64,000 nt of DNA from Blastomyces gilchristii SLH14081 (Eukaryota > Ascomycota > Eurotiomycetes > Onygenales > Ajellomycetaceae), in NCBI RefSeq assembly GCF_000003855.2, contig NW_003101659.1, positions 647,475 through 711,474 on the forward strand, in the 5' to 3' direction. The notes under the pieces are model-generated. The model was not told where the DNA came from and searched no databases. It saw only the letters and a list, made by a program, of their open reading frames with translations. The position numbers were made by a program, and so were the translations under genes. This document shows, one piece after another, positions 1 to 12,150 of this stretch (position 1 is its first letter; each line of letters starts with the position of its first letter).

Positions 1-3000
1 CTACAGCCAGCTTCTGAGCTGCAGCGGATCATCAAAAGAGGTGTAAGGCTTCAGAAAATCCTGATCTTCGTTGGCCTGGTCCTTGGCGAAGGGTGAAACG
101 ATATTTTGACAGGCGCCTGTTCCTGAATGGCCTGCGCCTAGCAATCTTTATGGCCCAACCCCACCACAAGGAATTTGAGTGTTTGCGGCCCTTAACCTCC
201 ACAATTTATCATCTTTACTATTTCATTCGTCGTTGGTGGCACAGGAGCTAATCATCGTATCTCGGTTCTTCTACCATTCTGAATTGCTCCCACTCTAATC
301 CTCGCCTCTAAAGTTGCAGGTTAGGGTGTCAGATCGATTCACAAAGTGCTGTCCTGATTTTGCCTGGCGTAGCCGCCTCTGCATCCTTTCATTTCAAAGG
401 AGCTAGCGAGCTATGGCCCACGGCCGAGTTCTCTGCAACTGAATCACACTCGTCTTAAGCATCTTTTTTTGAATAATGTCGATTGCTTGTTGTTGGTCTG
501 CGGGGGAGGGACTCTGAAGCCACCAAACTGCTACCAATTGGGAGAATACGATGACCATGAACAACGGCCGGTGCCCAATTTAGGATATGCTGAAGCAGCA
601 TACACCCCATGCTTCGGGAATCCTCGAAATGACGGGTATAGTCAAAGACGAGCACGTTTCTTCTCACTAGTGCAATGTTTCACAGATAGCCATACTATCT
701 GAGATTTTGACATTGCGAGCAATGTACTTCATATCTACAAGTTATGTCGCTTTCTTGATGTCCAATGAAAGACTCTTTCTTGGCCGACAATTCAAATAAC
801 TTTATTTGCCCTCACTGGCCAAATGGCTCTCATCTTCCAAGGCCCTTGTGGCCCACCGCGACCACCGCGGATGTGCCAATTTTCGCTGTGGCACCATTTC
901 CGGATGCAGTGGTAGTGCGGCCTTTCTATTGGGCGAAAAAAAAATCCTCAGTTTTTCTTTTATGCCCTGAAGCTTAAGAGACCTTTGATAGGTGCTGCCG
1001 TTTATGTGCGACTTGTGTGTGTCTTGCAAGTTGCTCCGAGTTAGTCTAAAACAATCTCTATCCCTGCAGAACGTTACTTCAGCTGTGCCGTTGTTCATAC
1101 TTGGAAATCTCGAACTTCACCACCAACAATTCTACAGTTATTTCGTACCTAAAATCTTCGTTTGTCCTGGAATCCCAGCAGGGAGTGCATGCCACCAGTC
1201 TTTCTGAGAAGGAGTGTTAGCTTACGCTCTTTACCCTGCGATATCCTATTCCAGACTTTGGTACCTGTTGGACTTTTGAACTGCACAGGTCAGCATCATG
1301 CTTGTCAGAGCGGAATCCAAAAAGGGTCTTAAAGTAAGGAGATTCCTACATATTTAAACACCACTTGACCCGCGACTTCTTAAGTTTTTTTTAAAAAAAA
1401 CATCCATCACCCTATCCATTTCCTTACCTAGAGTATACGCAAGACCATCCTGGATATCACCATCAAACTCTCGAACCTACGATCAAACAGATCAAACATA
1501 TCTCAGCAGCCATGTGCACTTGCACTCAATGGTGGTACGAGTACACGTGCGGGTGCGTATTGCGCGTTGGCGTGGTAGTGTGCCCAGAGTGTAAAGCAAA
1601 AGAAGGGACGGCCAAGGAAGGCGAAGGACAGAAGTTGATCGACAAAACAAGAAAAGCACCTGGGAAATGCGAAGATCACGGCGGCTCCCCAAGGTAACCT
1701 ACTACCGCCCCTTCCCCTAGACTTGTCCGGAAACAAAAGGCCATTTGATTGATAAAATTAAAAATTTAGCACATTAAAGCTCTAAGCATCAAAACTTGCC
1801 TCGGCGCTATCTACTCCGGGCCTTTATGCTTCGAATTTTCGGTCTTTCCATGATGCTTTCCCTTATCGATCGGTTATCAACTTTTGGCATTGAGATTCTA
1901 CGAACGTGGAGCCCGAATCGGCTGTAGGATTCCAGACATAGATGTTCCTAATGGCTTTTTCCAAGTCCCCCGTCCCGTGCAAGCCCGCCTTCCGTCCAGT
2001 CTTTCTAGCAACATGTATTCACGAATCTTAGGAGTGAAATATTCTTTTCGAGATTTAGGAACATCCACTGCAGATTAACATCCTTCGAATACCCTCAGTT
2101 TCTGCATGACATGAAATCTCCTTGCTTGCTCTGCCTCTCCGCTTCACCTGGCAAACTAGGGCGCAATCATATTTTCCTTTTCACTGCGTAATATCCCAAT
2201 CCCTGTTTCCCCAGTGTGTAACTCCTGTTCCCTACTTTTGTACCTTACTTTTGTATCGGTGCCTTACCACTTATATTTCGGGACATTGTTGCTATTCAAG
2301 ACTGAAAATACCCCCAACTTGGTAACTTGTGCATGTATGTACTTCTCTGGGGACGTATTACTCGTTCAAAGATATAATCAAGTCGTCTTCAGCTCTCTAT
2401 CTAACTACTAGTACTGTACACAAGTACCGTAGATTCACATTTGGTATTAAGCGCTTCCCTTGTTCCAAGACAAGCCAATATGGTAAAGTAAGGAGCTTCA
2501 AACAACGATCATTTAAATTGCAACGTTTCCTCCCTTGTACACGCCGTTTTTGTGACACTGGGTACCCTGGACGATTGGGCTTCGATCACGCCTCCTCAAC
2601 GCCTTCTCAAAGCCCAAATCAACATTGTATTTTGCACTCGCCGATAGATGTGCATGCACAGTACATGTACAGTACATGTAAATATGCAACATTTATTTGA
2701 GTCTCAAATGTGGTGATATTCCCAAGCCCCTTGGCTTGCGTGATACAGATAAACGAGACACACACCGCTACTACATCCACCTCCTTTCGCGCTTTCTCAC
2801 CACTGACGACGAGAAGAATGTAGTCAAAATCTCAAGAGCGGCACGGCCCGTCGTCGGTTTTGAAAGCGGTAGTTCGCATTGAAATATAACGAAGCTTCTG
2901 CACAGAATTCGGCGGGGTTGTTGATGTGGCGTAGAGATCATATCCCGAGGTCGTTGGTGTGTTCGAGTATAATATGTATGTAATGTATGTAATGTACATG

Positions 3001-6000
3001 TACATTACATGTACGGAGTAGATTGCTACAAATTTACATTGATAGATATTAATTATGGCCAATGTCAGTGTAGATAGGCCCGTTAGCTATTACGGACTCA
3101 ATCAGCCCGCCACGGGTCAGAATATAAAGTTTGCGGCAATTCAACTCACCACAGAGTCTCGGCCGGCGGTCGGCCTCCGGTCGGTGGCCTGTTAAGTGGC
3201 CTGCACGTAGATCTTGCGGCACAGCTATGTTTAGTAGCAACTTCAACGAATATACGCCGCCGTAGGATGTTGGGTTTTAGATATTTCATGAAATCTCATG
3301 AAGCGACCTCTGAGAGGCCACAATCTTCAAAGGGATTTCGAACCGCTTATTTTGTCTTGTTTTAGTTAATTTTAGCCTGTATTTCCTCTCTCTCCCTCCG
3401 TGAATTCTGTTTTCCTCTCCCTGCTGCCCAACATCCAGCACAAAAAAAAGCAAAGACATGTGAGAATATAAGCTGGGAGCTTCGTGTTGAATCGCTTGGC
3501 GGTTATTCTATTTCATGTCCGGATGTGGTCGCATATCAATCAGCCTTCTGTACTCTGTAGTTCCGTCCAGTCCGTTAGCTAATTCATTGGCTGGAACGGC
3601 AATTGCTAAACCAGAAGCATTCTCAGTGAGAGGAATACCCTGCTATGGACCATGTGGGCAGAGACGTAGGAGGAAAATAAGGTTATTTCGCAGTAAGTGA
3701 TGCATCAGAGCTTGCAGAGAAACGCCGGATAGGGCAAGATATCAATGATCGTCGCCATCTTGACAGTGTATATCTGCGCGATTTCACGCCTGCCAGCTCG
3801 TATTCATGACATTCATGACAGCTCCGGAAATGGTTCCCGAATGTGGTTATACCCTCTCCGGGCTGAGGAGAACCTGGGAATTTTCTAGTTTTAATGCAGC
3901 TATAATTAAAGGCGGCATTCAAGATTGAACCCTTGTTGAATCTAGATACTCAATTTAGGTAATACATGATAGGAGGTACAGCTTCCCTGTTTTGAGCATA
4001 AGGTTCTCACAAAAACTCAAATACCCCGTTTGCGCTGGGGTAGAGAAACAGACAGGTGTAGAGTATCTTCAATCCGGATATGATGACATGTTGCGCTCAC
4101 AACGCTAGCTTGATACTTCTTGCCAAATCCCCCCCAATAGAGGTATACTTTTCTCTAAGTTTCCACTGTTTTTCTCAGCAATATCAATGCAAGGTGTTAT
4201 GTGGAATATTCAGGTCTCCTCCTGAATCCTCAAAGACACACGTCCTAATCTGCCGATCGTGTGAAATAAGATAAATTATAACAAAAGACGTTTGAAACAG
4301 AGCGATATGCAGGTGGTAACAGAATTGCGGCAAATGATGAATATGTGGGTTCTATTGAAGGTAAAAAAAAAAAAAAAAAAAAAAAAAAATCAATGACAAG
4401 ATAAATTCGGGCGAAAGAAGGGTTGGTTGTAGAAGCAGGATGCAATAAGCGCTGAGCGAGGAGTAGTTTGAATTCCACGATCCACATGGCAGTCTCTAAC
4501 CCAACGATATCTTTGGAGAGCACCGCGTCCAGTCGCTCAAATTCAGTTCGAGGCTGTTTTGGCAGGCCGGATGCTTTGGTCGACGGGCGGTCAACCAACG
4601 ACACCTGCATCAAAACCAGCATAGAAAGTAAGTCACGTGAGTATAGTAGGATCCAGTTACAAGCTCTGTCTCAAAGACTCAGCTTGGGGAGACCACAGGG
4701 GGATAAGCACAAAAGCAATATTGCTTCACAGGTGTGTTTAGTAAATGCCTGATAGATGGCCCTTCCTTAGTTTACTCCGCGAACTGGTTCAGAAGCCGAT
4801 TTGAGCAGGGGAGATAAATATCTTTGCCGCCCGGCCCGATTGATTGTTGAATGGCCGGTTCTGGTGAGAATTAGAAGGAGACCCACCTGCCTTAGTCATT
4901 ACTGACAATGCCCCACGGACTCCGTACAGTACATACATAGATGATAGTTAAGCGGCTCAGATATAAATCTTCGGCGTTAACTCAAATGTGATCTTCTCCG
5001 CCAGTTGGTGATACAGATGCATGGTGGGATAGTGAACTTTTAGCAACCATAATGTAAGCCGTTCTGTGGATAGCCACCATAGTTAGCTCACCAGCGCCAG
5101 TGTTCCAGCCTGCGTGATTCAACATTCAACAGAGGATCACCAGAGTGTGCAAATGATGCAAGTTTAAGATCTCACTGAGCTGCGCATCCAGTCGCTAAAT
5201 CGTTTGGGCATCTGCAAGCCAAGCGAGTGAAAAAATTCTCCGATGCGATGATGCCCGTGTCAATGTGTCTTCCAAACCCGCCCACTCAGAGCGGCCACTC
5301 CGACGGCCCACGATAGAGCTCTTCTCGTTGATGCATGCAACGCCTGTGAAGACGTGGAGCGATCGCCCACAATCGAAAAAGGGAAATTTGGGCCGAACCG
5401 GAAGGCAATCGTGAGAATCATGGCGTCATAAGAGCTAACGACGATTGTCCAAAAGATCAATTGTCGAAACTGATTTATGATACATCAGAATCCTAATTTT
5501 GAAGTCAAGGCTGACGTTGCGCGATCAAAAATGGTATGTGCTAGCGGCAGGCACCCCCACTGGGCCACTGGCTTAGTAAAGATGCGGCGAATGTGCTGGG
5601 TAGCTCCAGGCCCAGTTGTTGAACGGTCAAGCTACATGCCAACTTTTGCCGTGCATACCTTGAGGCTCGAGGGTAAACAAAAAAGCTCAGAGCCGGGTTT
5701 CAAATCCCACGGAGTACTTCCAGCCGTGAAGCCTTCTTATTAACAGTGGCGTCATGCCCAGACCGAAAATCTTGGTGCTCGTACTATGTAGTTTCGAGGT
5801 TCTTTTTGCTCGATGCATTCGGAATCCTCAGAGGTGGTGCCCTGGGCATATTTCTCGTCTGCCCAACTGTAGACATTCAGAGCAAAGAAATGCGGTCGGG
5901 CCTCAGCCTTAACAGCTTGGGTTGGCGGCATTCCCGAACATTCCGTTCAATCGACATCGTCCTAACAGAATGAAGGTGGTTCTCAGGCCGTCTGGTTCAA

Positions 6001-6248
6001 GAACGCAGAAGCCCAGGAGGAAAATGGACTTGATGTCAGATCCTTGGATGACTCAGCATATATTTGCACGTGATAACTAGTTAGTTATGACGACATGGTC
6101 CAAACCTCGTCAAATTGTTGGGCGCAGTTCAAAGCAAAAAGAAATTCAGAACCTATCGATGCTTCGCACCTGCGTGTCCGGCAATCCGTACGAGCATGCA
6201 CGGTGACCCTGACATTGTCAGAACTTTCCGTATGGACAGATTTAGGTG
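1..6248. other. Long stretch without a recognisable gene
   Basis: No open frame here gives a protein I recognise. Frames are all short (about 60-125 codons), overlap on both strands and lack domain-like composition. The stretch contains an A27 run (4363-4389), TACATGTAC palindromes near 2662 and 2995, a TACGGAGTA copy at 3012-3020 and a TAACTAGTTAGTTA tract near 6072. The last few hundred bases should include the MDM12 promoter and 5' UTR. Non-coding RNA or a heavily decayed element cannot be excluded by eye. Confidence 0.6.
4363..4389 (+). repeat. A27 homopolymer
   Basis: Uninterrupted run of 27 A residues in the gene-free left part. No adjacent open frame or clear target-site duplication links it to a retroelement, so it is listed as simple sequence. 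Confidence 0.9.
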
Positions 6249-7553
6249 ATGTCCATAGATATTGACTGGGAGCGTGCCACCTCTGGCCCAGACGGCGAGC
6301 TTCTGGCGGAGCGCATCCGCTCATTCATACATGATAAATTCCAACAGATAGTTCTTCCCAGATTCATCCGCTCAGTGCAAGTTACTTCCTTCAATTTCGG
6401 TACGATACCCCCAGAGCTTGAAATCCGCGATCTCTGCGACCCATTCCCGGATTTCTACGAGGAGGATGACAACGAAAATTTCTCAGAGAGCTCGGAGGAG
6501 CAGTCTCCAACGCGGGAACCGGTTGATAGATATGGGAGCAAGGTAGAGTCCTGGCAGGCAAATTCTCCAGGCAGCCTTGAAGACCACATGCAAGGCAGGA
6601 TGGGCTTCAACGGACCGTTACGAATGCCCCCGGGAGAGGAAAATACCGGGATCTCCCCGCTTCGGTCCCCCATGAATTTCGGAGATATAAACCCGTACCT
6701 ATTTCCGAGATCTAGAACACCAGGTATACCAGGGGGCACCTCGAACTTAGGATACTACATGCCGCTGAGTGGACTTTCGGGCTCACAGACGCCGCTTGGT
6801 ACTGTGGCGCGCGGCAGCCCTTTCTCTGGCGGATGGCCGGATGTGCATGGAGCAAGACCGTCTCGCCGCAGATCAGAAGTCGAACCTGACTCCGCCCAAT
6901 CTCGACCGTCCACTGCGAATACTGGGAACACACTGCTTTCCCGCGGCTCAATGAGCAGCGGTGATCCGCGCCACTCCCATCATTCACAAGGAGTGCCAGG
7001 CAGTGATCATGGGCAAGTGCTTGAACCCAACATGCCACCGACATCGTCCGATGCTCCGCTTGACGATCTCCCCCCTCGACGAATGCGCGAACAAAAAGCC
7101 GAGGATTTCCAAGTCTTTTGTCGGACGAAATACGCAGGCAATATCAGTCTTTCGTTAACCGCAGAGATACTCCTTGACTACCCAATGCCCAGCTTCGTCG
7201 GCCTACCCTTAAAACTGAACATTACAGGCCTCACCTTCGACGCCGTAGCAGTCATTGCGTATATTCGACGACGAATACACTTCTGCTTTCTCTCCCCGGA
7301 GGATGCAGACGCGTTAATCGGACCGGAAATCGGCAGTGGTGGCGGAGAGGACACGTTGGAACCAAACTCTCCACGGCGTAAACCTCTTAGCCTGCTGCGT
7401 GAGATCAGAGTGGAAAGCGAAATTGGCAGAAAGGAGAATGGGAAGCAGGCGCTCAAGAATGTGGGCAAAGTAGAGAAGTTTGTGCTTGAGCAGGTGCGCC
7501 GGATTTTCGAGGAGGAATTTGTATACCCGAGTTTCTGGACTTTTCTTGTTTAA
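6249..7553 (+). CDS. MDM12: Mdm12, ERMES complex subunit (mitochondrial distribution and morphology protein 12)
   Basis: Single-exon gene for 434 aa. The N-terminus MSIDIDWERATSGPDGE and the run IPPELEIRDLCDPFPDFYE are characteristic of Mdm12. Family knowledge: Mdm12 is a cytosolic SMP-domain lipid-transfer protein that bridges ER-anchored Mmm1 to Mdm34 at the mitochondrial outer membrane, in the ER-mitochondria encounter structure. The SMP fold is split here by a long low-complexity insert (about residues 75-275, rich in Ser, Pro, Gly and Arg), as in other filamentous fungi. The conserved C-terminal part runs from about residue 285 to the end, with LTAEILLDYPMPSFVGLP and a final helix ending FVYPSFWTFLV. 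The first ATG (6249) is used; the in-frame GTG just before it is not a plausible fungal start. Length is normal for the family and no intron is needed. Confidence 0.97.
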   Translation: MSIDIDWERATSGPDGELLAERIRSFIHDKFQQIVLPRFIRSVQVTSFNFGTIPPELEIRDLCDPFPDFYEEDDNENFSESSEEQSPTREPVDRYGSKVESWQANSPGSLEDHMQGRMGFNGPLRMPPGEENTGISPLRSPMNFGDINPYLFPRSRTPGIPGGTSNLGYYMPLSGLSGSQTPLGTVARGSPFSGGWPDVHGARPSRRRSEVEPDSAQSRPSTANTGNTLLSRGSMSSGDPRHSHHSQGVPGSDHGQVLEPNMPPTSSDAPLDDLPPRRMREQKAEDFQVFCRTKYAGNISLSLTAEILLDYPMPSFVGLPLKLNITGLTFDAVAVIAYIRRRIHFCFLSPEDADALIGPEIGSGGGEDTLEPNSPRRKPLSLLREIRVESEIGRKENGKQALKNVGKVEKFVLEQVRRIFEEEFVYPSFWTFLV

Positions 7554-8144
7554 GGCTTCTTTCTACCTTTGCACTGCGATGACTGTTCGATGACGGATTG
7601 ATATTATATACCACATTTTATGCGCTCCCCAATTCAAACTTGTTTCCCAGATTTGCACCAGGAACGCATTGAAGGTGTATTATTAACTAATTACGAGTTT
7701 CAAATGGTAAGCTGGGGCAGGTATTGATGGAATGGAATAGTAACTCCAGGTCAAGAAAATAAGAACTGTGATTTGTGCGAAGAAATATTCTTAATGATAT
7801 CTCCGCCATGGGATCCTATTACACGCCTCCATAAGTATAAAGAGGGACGATAAACATCCAATCGCTGCATATACATATTTCAAAAATTAAAAGTGGAAAC
7901 TACCCAAATCCACACTCCCGTTTCTATTCGGAACCTTTGCACATTTCACTACCATTACCAAGTTCACGAAACGCACACACTAGGATGACCTAGGCATTAT
8001 AGTCCGTCGGGAAAACATCAGCCTCTCTGAAACCAATTCATATCACCCACCCACTTTTCCATCACGTTGGTGGGATTTCGATATCTTTTTCTTTTCCAAG
8101 AGCCGCCAACAAATGGCAAAAGCCACCTAACCTCCCACTGCCAT
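7554..8144. other. Convergent 3' intergenic region, MDM12 / BAP31-like
   Basis: Short AT-leaning spacer between two converging genes. It should hold both 3' UTRs and poly(A) sites. No open frame, RNA gene or repeat stands out. Confidence 0.6.
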
Positions 8145-9110
8145 TTACCGCTCCTTTTTGGGCGTTGAATCAAGGTTCTGGCTTGAGAGCTGATCGCCCA
8201 ACTTTTCATATTCCCTCGACAAGCCCTCAGACTGTTTCTTCAGCGCTTCAATATCCTTCTCACGAGCCGCAAGTTCTTTGCGCAGACGGCCAATTTCACC
8301 AGCATCGCCGGCCTCTGCCAATTTGGCCGATGCCTTGCCGCCAGCCTGTTTGTCGCCTTGCAGTTGTTTCACTTTGTCCTCCAGACGCAGCACTTCAAGG
8401 ATCATTGTGTAGGTGCGATTGAGGATTAGGGAAAGGAAGAGGGTAAAGCCGCAGAGATACATGTTGCGCTGAGAGTAGAATTTGCGGGCTTGGACCTCCA
8501 TCCGTTCGGCGCCTAGGGCGGCAGTTCTGCGCCTTGCGGAGAAAAGAGTGGTGTTTAGTCAGGAGATTTTTGGTTGGGGAGATCTGGGTTAGTGGGAAAG
8601 GGTGTGGGTTTGAAGGACGATATATTGACATACCCGGCTCCGCCCATTTCCTTTGAGTGTGTGGATAGCTCGGTTTGAACGCGGTAGACCCGATTAACGC
8701 TATCGATGAATAGGATAAGGATGAAGATAAACGTAATCTTGTGAAGCACCAAGTATGTCAGCGCCTTATACTCTCGTTGAGGTGAAGAATTGGCAGCGGA
8801 TATATATAAAGACCTACTTTCATGCCATACTGGAGCTTCGCAATAACTGGGCTTTCAGATATGAAGGTGAAGAGTTTCCTTTTTACGGTGAAAGGAAGAG
8901 GGATGATGAGGCCAACAAAGATGACCATCTCCACCACCAGGAGAAGGAAAACCTATAGCAGAGAACCAAATATTCTTATTAGCACTCGTTTGCAACATAA
9001 TAACTTCCCAGATCTTGCGTGAGCACTCCTGAGGATAGCGGATGGGATGCGCTCCCCAAATAGGTCGATCGCGTCGAGCAAATACGTACAAGACTATAAT
9101 AGAGCGTCAT
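8145..9110 (-). CDS. BAP31/Yet-family endoplasmic reticulum membrane protein
   Basis: Spliced model of 213 aa. Exons on the minus strand: 9110-9090, 8952-8818, 8737-8634, 8526-8145. Three hydrophobic segments are visible near the N-terminus: around residues 6-30 (VFLLLVVEMVIFVGLIIP), 53-69 (ITFIFILILFIDSV) and 108-126 (NMYLCGFTLFLSLILNRTY). They are followed by a hydrophilic, heptad-like C-terminal region of about 80 residues ending in STPKKER, which resembles a KKxx-type ER-retrieval tail. This is the BAP31/BAP29 layout (yeast Yet1-3): ER proteins that act as cargo chaperones or scaffolds. The MEVQARKFYSQRNMYL block is strongly conserved in fungal members. The third exon starts after an AAG acceptor, which is less usual; the fourth could start 6 nt earlier without changing frame. 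Orthology to a particular Yet paralogue is not resolved. Confidence 0.9.
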
Positions 9111-9732
9111 CGTTGCGGTTCCTTCAATGGGTAGTACACAGTTTTGCCTTGAACAGCCAGAGCTCGCTTTACGGGCAAGCTGTTGTTTTCTGTTGTTTTC
9201 TTTTTCGGTTGTCGTTAGCTTGTTTCACCAAAACACGATGAGCGGAGGAGGAAACGGGGTAAAGACAGAACTGCTTCTTACAGAAGGACTCAAAGTCCCG
9301 AGATAGAACGAGGGATAAGGTTCCTTTTATCTGTGTCTGTTGTTAGTGGCTGGTGAGTAGGGTGGAATGGTTGCAGTTGGAGTTTTTTGGCCGCAAAACA
9401 AGCTTGGAGGGAAAACAGACGTCATCGTGGTTGGTTGTTGTTGACACTGGATTTGGCGGCTCCATGTGACTTTCGCTTGCCCTATTTTGGTGCTGTATCG
9501 ATTCTGGCAAACAGGCAGCCAGGTTATAAAAAGTGAATGGATATGCCATAATTGGTTGGATTCTATTTTTATTGTATTTTAATGAAGGGAGACGTAGCCA
9601 GAACTTTTTATTTACGAAGTATTCCGTCTCGAAAATATGCAATTGTATATATTGTTATGGGCTTTCCAATGCCCGTATGATGCTGGCTCTATTACAATAA
9701 CTCCAAGGCGAGTAGCTTTCTCTTACTGCTAA
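9111..9732. other. Intergenic region between DUS3 3' end and BAP31-like 5' end
   Basis: Contains the presumed promoter of the BAP31-like gene (minus strand) and the DUS3 3' UTR. AT-rich near 9530-9730. No additional gene seen. Confidence 0.55.
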
Positions 9733-12150
9733 TCAACCCTCCGCAACAATCTCGTAGCTATTCGACTTATGCTTTGGCTCGAATTTGAAATCTTTATGAG
9801 CTGGACCCAAGAACATTTCTCTGTAAAATGGCACATACAATTAGCAAAATACCACTTCCGAAAAAAATAAAAAATAAATAAATAAAAAATAGCAGCACTT
9901 ACGAAATCTTAATCCAATCCTTATAATTATCACTTCCAAGAAGAGTTTCCAACTCATTGCGACCTTTCCAGGCGGGCGGGCGGTCCTGGATGCTCGGGGG
10001 AAGGTACTCCAGTAGGCCCACGGGTATATATCGATGCGTGAAACTTAGATATTCAAGCAAGAAGCGGCGCGTGTTTCCAATGCCGTATTCATCAGACCCC
10101 CACGCCTCAAGGCCATACTTTGCAAACTTCTCCACGAGCGCGAGCCTCTCAGTCGCAGACTTGTCAAGATATTGGCCCTTTTCGACTTCCTCGAAAATCC
10201 ACGGCTTCATCAGCGCGCCACGGGCCACCATGACAGTGTCGACGCCCGACTTTTGAATCCCGTTGAAGTAGTCTTCGTGGGAGTAACAGTCGCCGTTCCC
10301 GAGGAAGAACACTTTACCCGCAGCGGGCTGGTATCGTGCATCTGGCTCCTTGATGGTATCGATTGCGATATCGGTTTGTTCGTTGAGTCGTTTAACCAAC
10401 GCGGCACACTGGGAGATATACTCCCAGTCCGCCTGGCGCGAGTATCGCTGCTGACGACTACGGCCATGCAATGTGATCGCGGCAACGCCAGCAGGGCCCT
10501 GGCCAATTTCATGAGACTCGACACCGCCACAAATTAACCTCTCGACTAGTTTTGTAGCCGTAGGGTTTGAATCTTTGGTCCCCATTCGGATCTTCGCAGT
10601 GATGGGGATCTCTCCAGACACAGCGTTCATTCCGCGCAGCATCTTTTCCAGTTTCGAGGCATGGTCGAGTAGCGCAGAGCCTGAACCTTCTCTGAAAACC
10701 ATGTCAATCGGGCATCCACAGTTCATATCGATGACACGTAGGTGCGGGCATAGCGCGGTTAAGGCTTCAGTGGCTCTTAGCGCAACCCACGGTTTGTTCC
10801 CCGTAATCTGAACGCCGAATTTCAGATCACGAGAATTGTCATAGTCTTTCACGATGGTCTGCTGTGGGTTGACTGTTGGAGGCAATATCTCTGACTCATG
10901 CGCCTTCATAAGCGCCCACTCAGACTTCGAGCCTTGCACCAGGCTCATGCTCATGGCCATTTCCGAATAGGTGAGCTGTGCGCCAAGATCAACACAGAGA
11001 CGTCTGAAGGGTAAATTGCCTTGCGTTGTGAGCGGAGCCAGGACAGGGGTCTCCGGGCCAAAGTAGACTCGTCTTTTTTCAGATGGTAGGAAGGGAGGTT
11101 CTGTATATTGCGCTCTGTTATCTTCCTTTTCATCCTTGATATCAAAAGCTCCCTGAACATCAGTCTTGTCGGGGACAGAGGCAGTGTCGTCCTGGTTTCG
11201 CCCATGGAGGTTTTTCTCGACTTCTCTGGAGACCGTGTCGATCCAAGTTGTGTAGGAATCGGCTTTGGGAGTTTTGTATCTCTTCTTCGCCAAGGCAAGC
11301 TTATCCTCTGTCGAAACAACGTTAACCGCTCCATCGATTCCAATTCCGTTCTCTGACGTCGGGTTTTTCATGCGAGACGCATCTTCAACCAACACTAACT
11401 CTTTCCTCCCATCCTCCGTCTCCCGCTCAGCCATATGTGACCCCACAAATCGGCACTTCCAACCAGCAGGACATCTTCCTTTGGCTCCCCAGACGGGGCA
11501 AACACCGCCAAAAGTATCCAAGTCGGCTCTCTTGTAGTCTTTCAGGTATTTGCGGATGTCGTGTTCGAATTTGCAGGACTTGCCCCAGGGACATGGCTTC
11601 GGAGAGAATTCAGAATGATAGGCAACGGTTTGGCAAAGTTGCTTCGCGTCCTGAGAGCGCCCGAATGTACGTTTGGTATTCTGTCCACCTTTCTTCTCAC
11701 GTTTCCCTCCTTTTTGCCTGCCACTGTTGCCCTCTTGCTCGTGATGCTTGGCGGCTTCCGCAGCATCATCATCCGGGATAGCCCTCGGGGAAGCTTGGGC
11801 CGCACCTGGAGAAACCTCGATGAGGTACCTTTTCAAAATATTTGTTAGCAGTAATAACTGGTATGCCGTAGAGATGACGGGATAAAATGCAATCAATTCC
11901 GTTGGTTTGATTGGTAACTAGTCGTAAAAAAAAAGAAAAAAGAAACTCACTCTTTTTTAATCGGCGCAACACCTTTCTTCCTTTCAACTCCGCTCTTCGC
12001 AGCCGTCTGTGGATCAGAAACCGGTTGCCCATCTAACTTTATCCTTTTCGCCGGCGATTCTTCAAATTCTTCAACGCGGGCATGGCCGTTCGGTTTGCCA
12101 ACAACTCCCCCGCTGGCGATTTCCGCCTGGTTATTCGAACCTGGATCCAT
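9733..12150 (-). CDS. DUS3: Dus3, tRNA-dihydrouridine(47) synthase [NAD(P)+]
   Basis: Spliced model of 737 aa with exons 12150-11951, 11828-9903 and 9820-9733. Family role: flavoenzyme that reduces uridine 47 in the variable loop of cytosolic tRNAs (and some mRNA uridines), using NAD(P)H and FMN. Order of parts: a charged N-terminus with a basic patch (AKRIKLDG); a two-finger CCCH-type zinc-binding region (about residues 130-200, [12 protein letters not shown] then [18 protein letters not shown]), diagnostic of Dus3 among Dus enzymes; then the TIM-barrel catalytic domain with [10 protein letters not shown] and [14 protein letters not shown], whose GCP cysteine (about C439) is the expected catalytic acid, and the phosphate-binding FLGNGDCYS. 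The C-terminal helical domain ends with an 88-nt last exon (SYEIVAEG). Length matches fungal Dus3. Intron 1 (122 nt) separates the disordered N-terminus from the rest. Confidence 0.96.

Noticed and set aside
3325..3360. T-loop-like GGTTCGAAAT sequence on the minus strand (possible tRNA)
   Set aside because: The bases flanking the loop do not form the T stem, and no acceptor, D or anticodon arms can be drawn around it.
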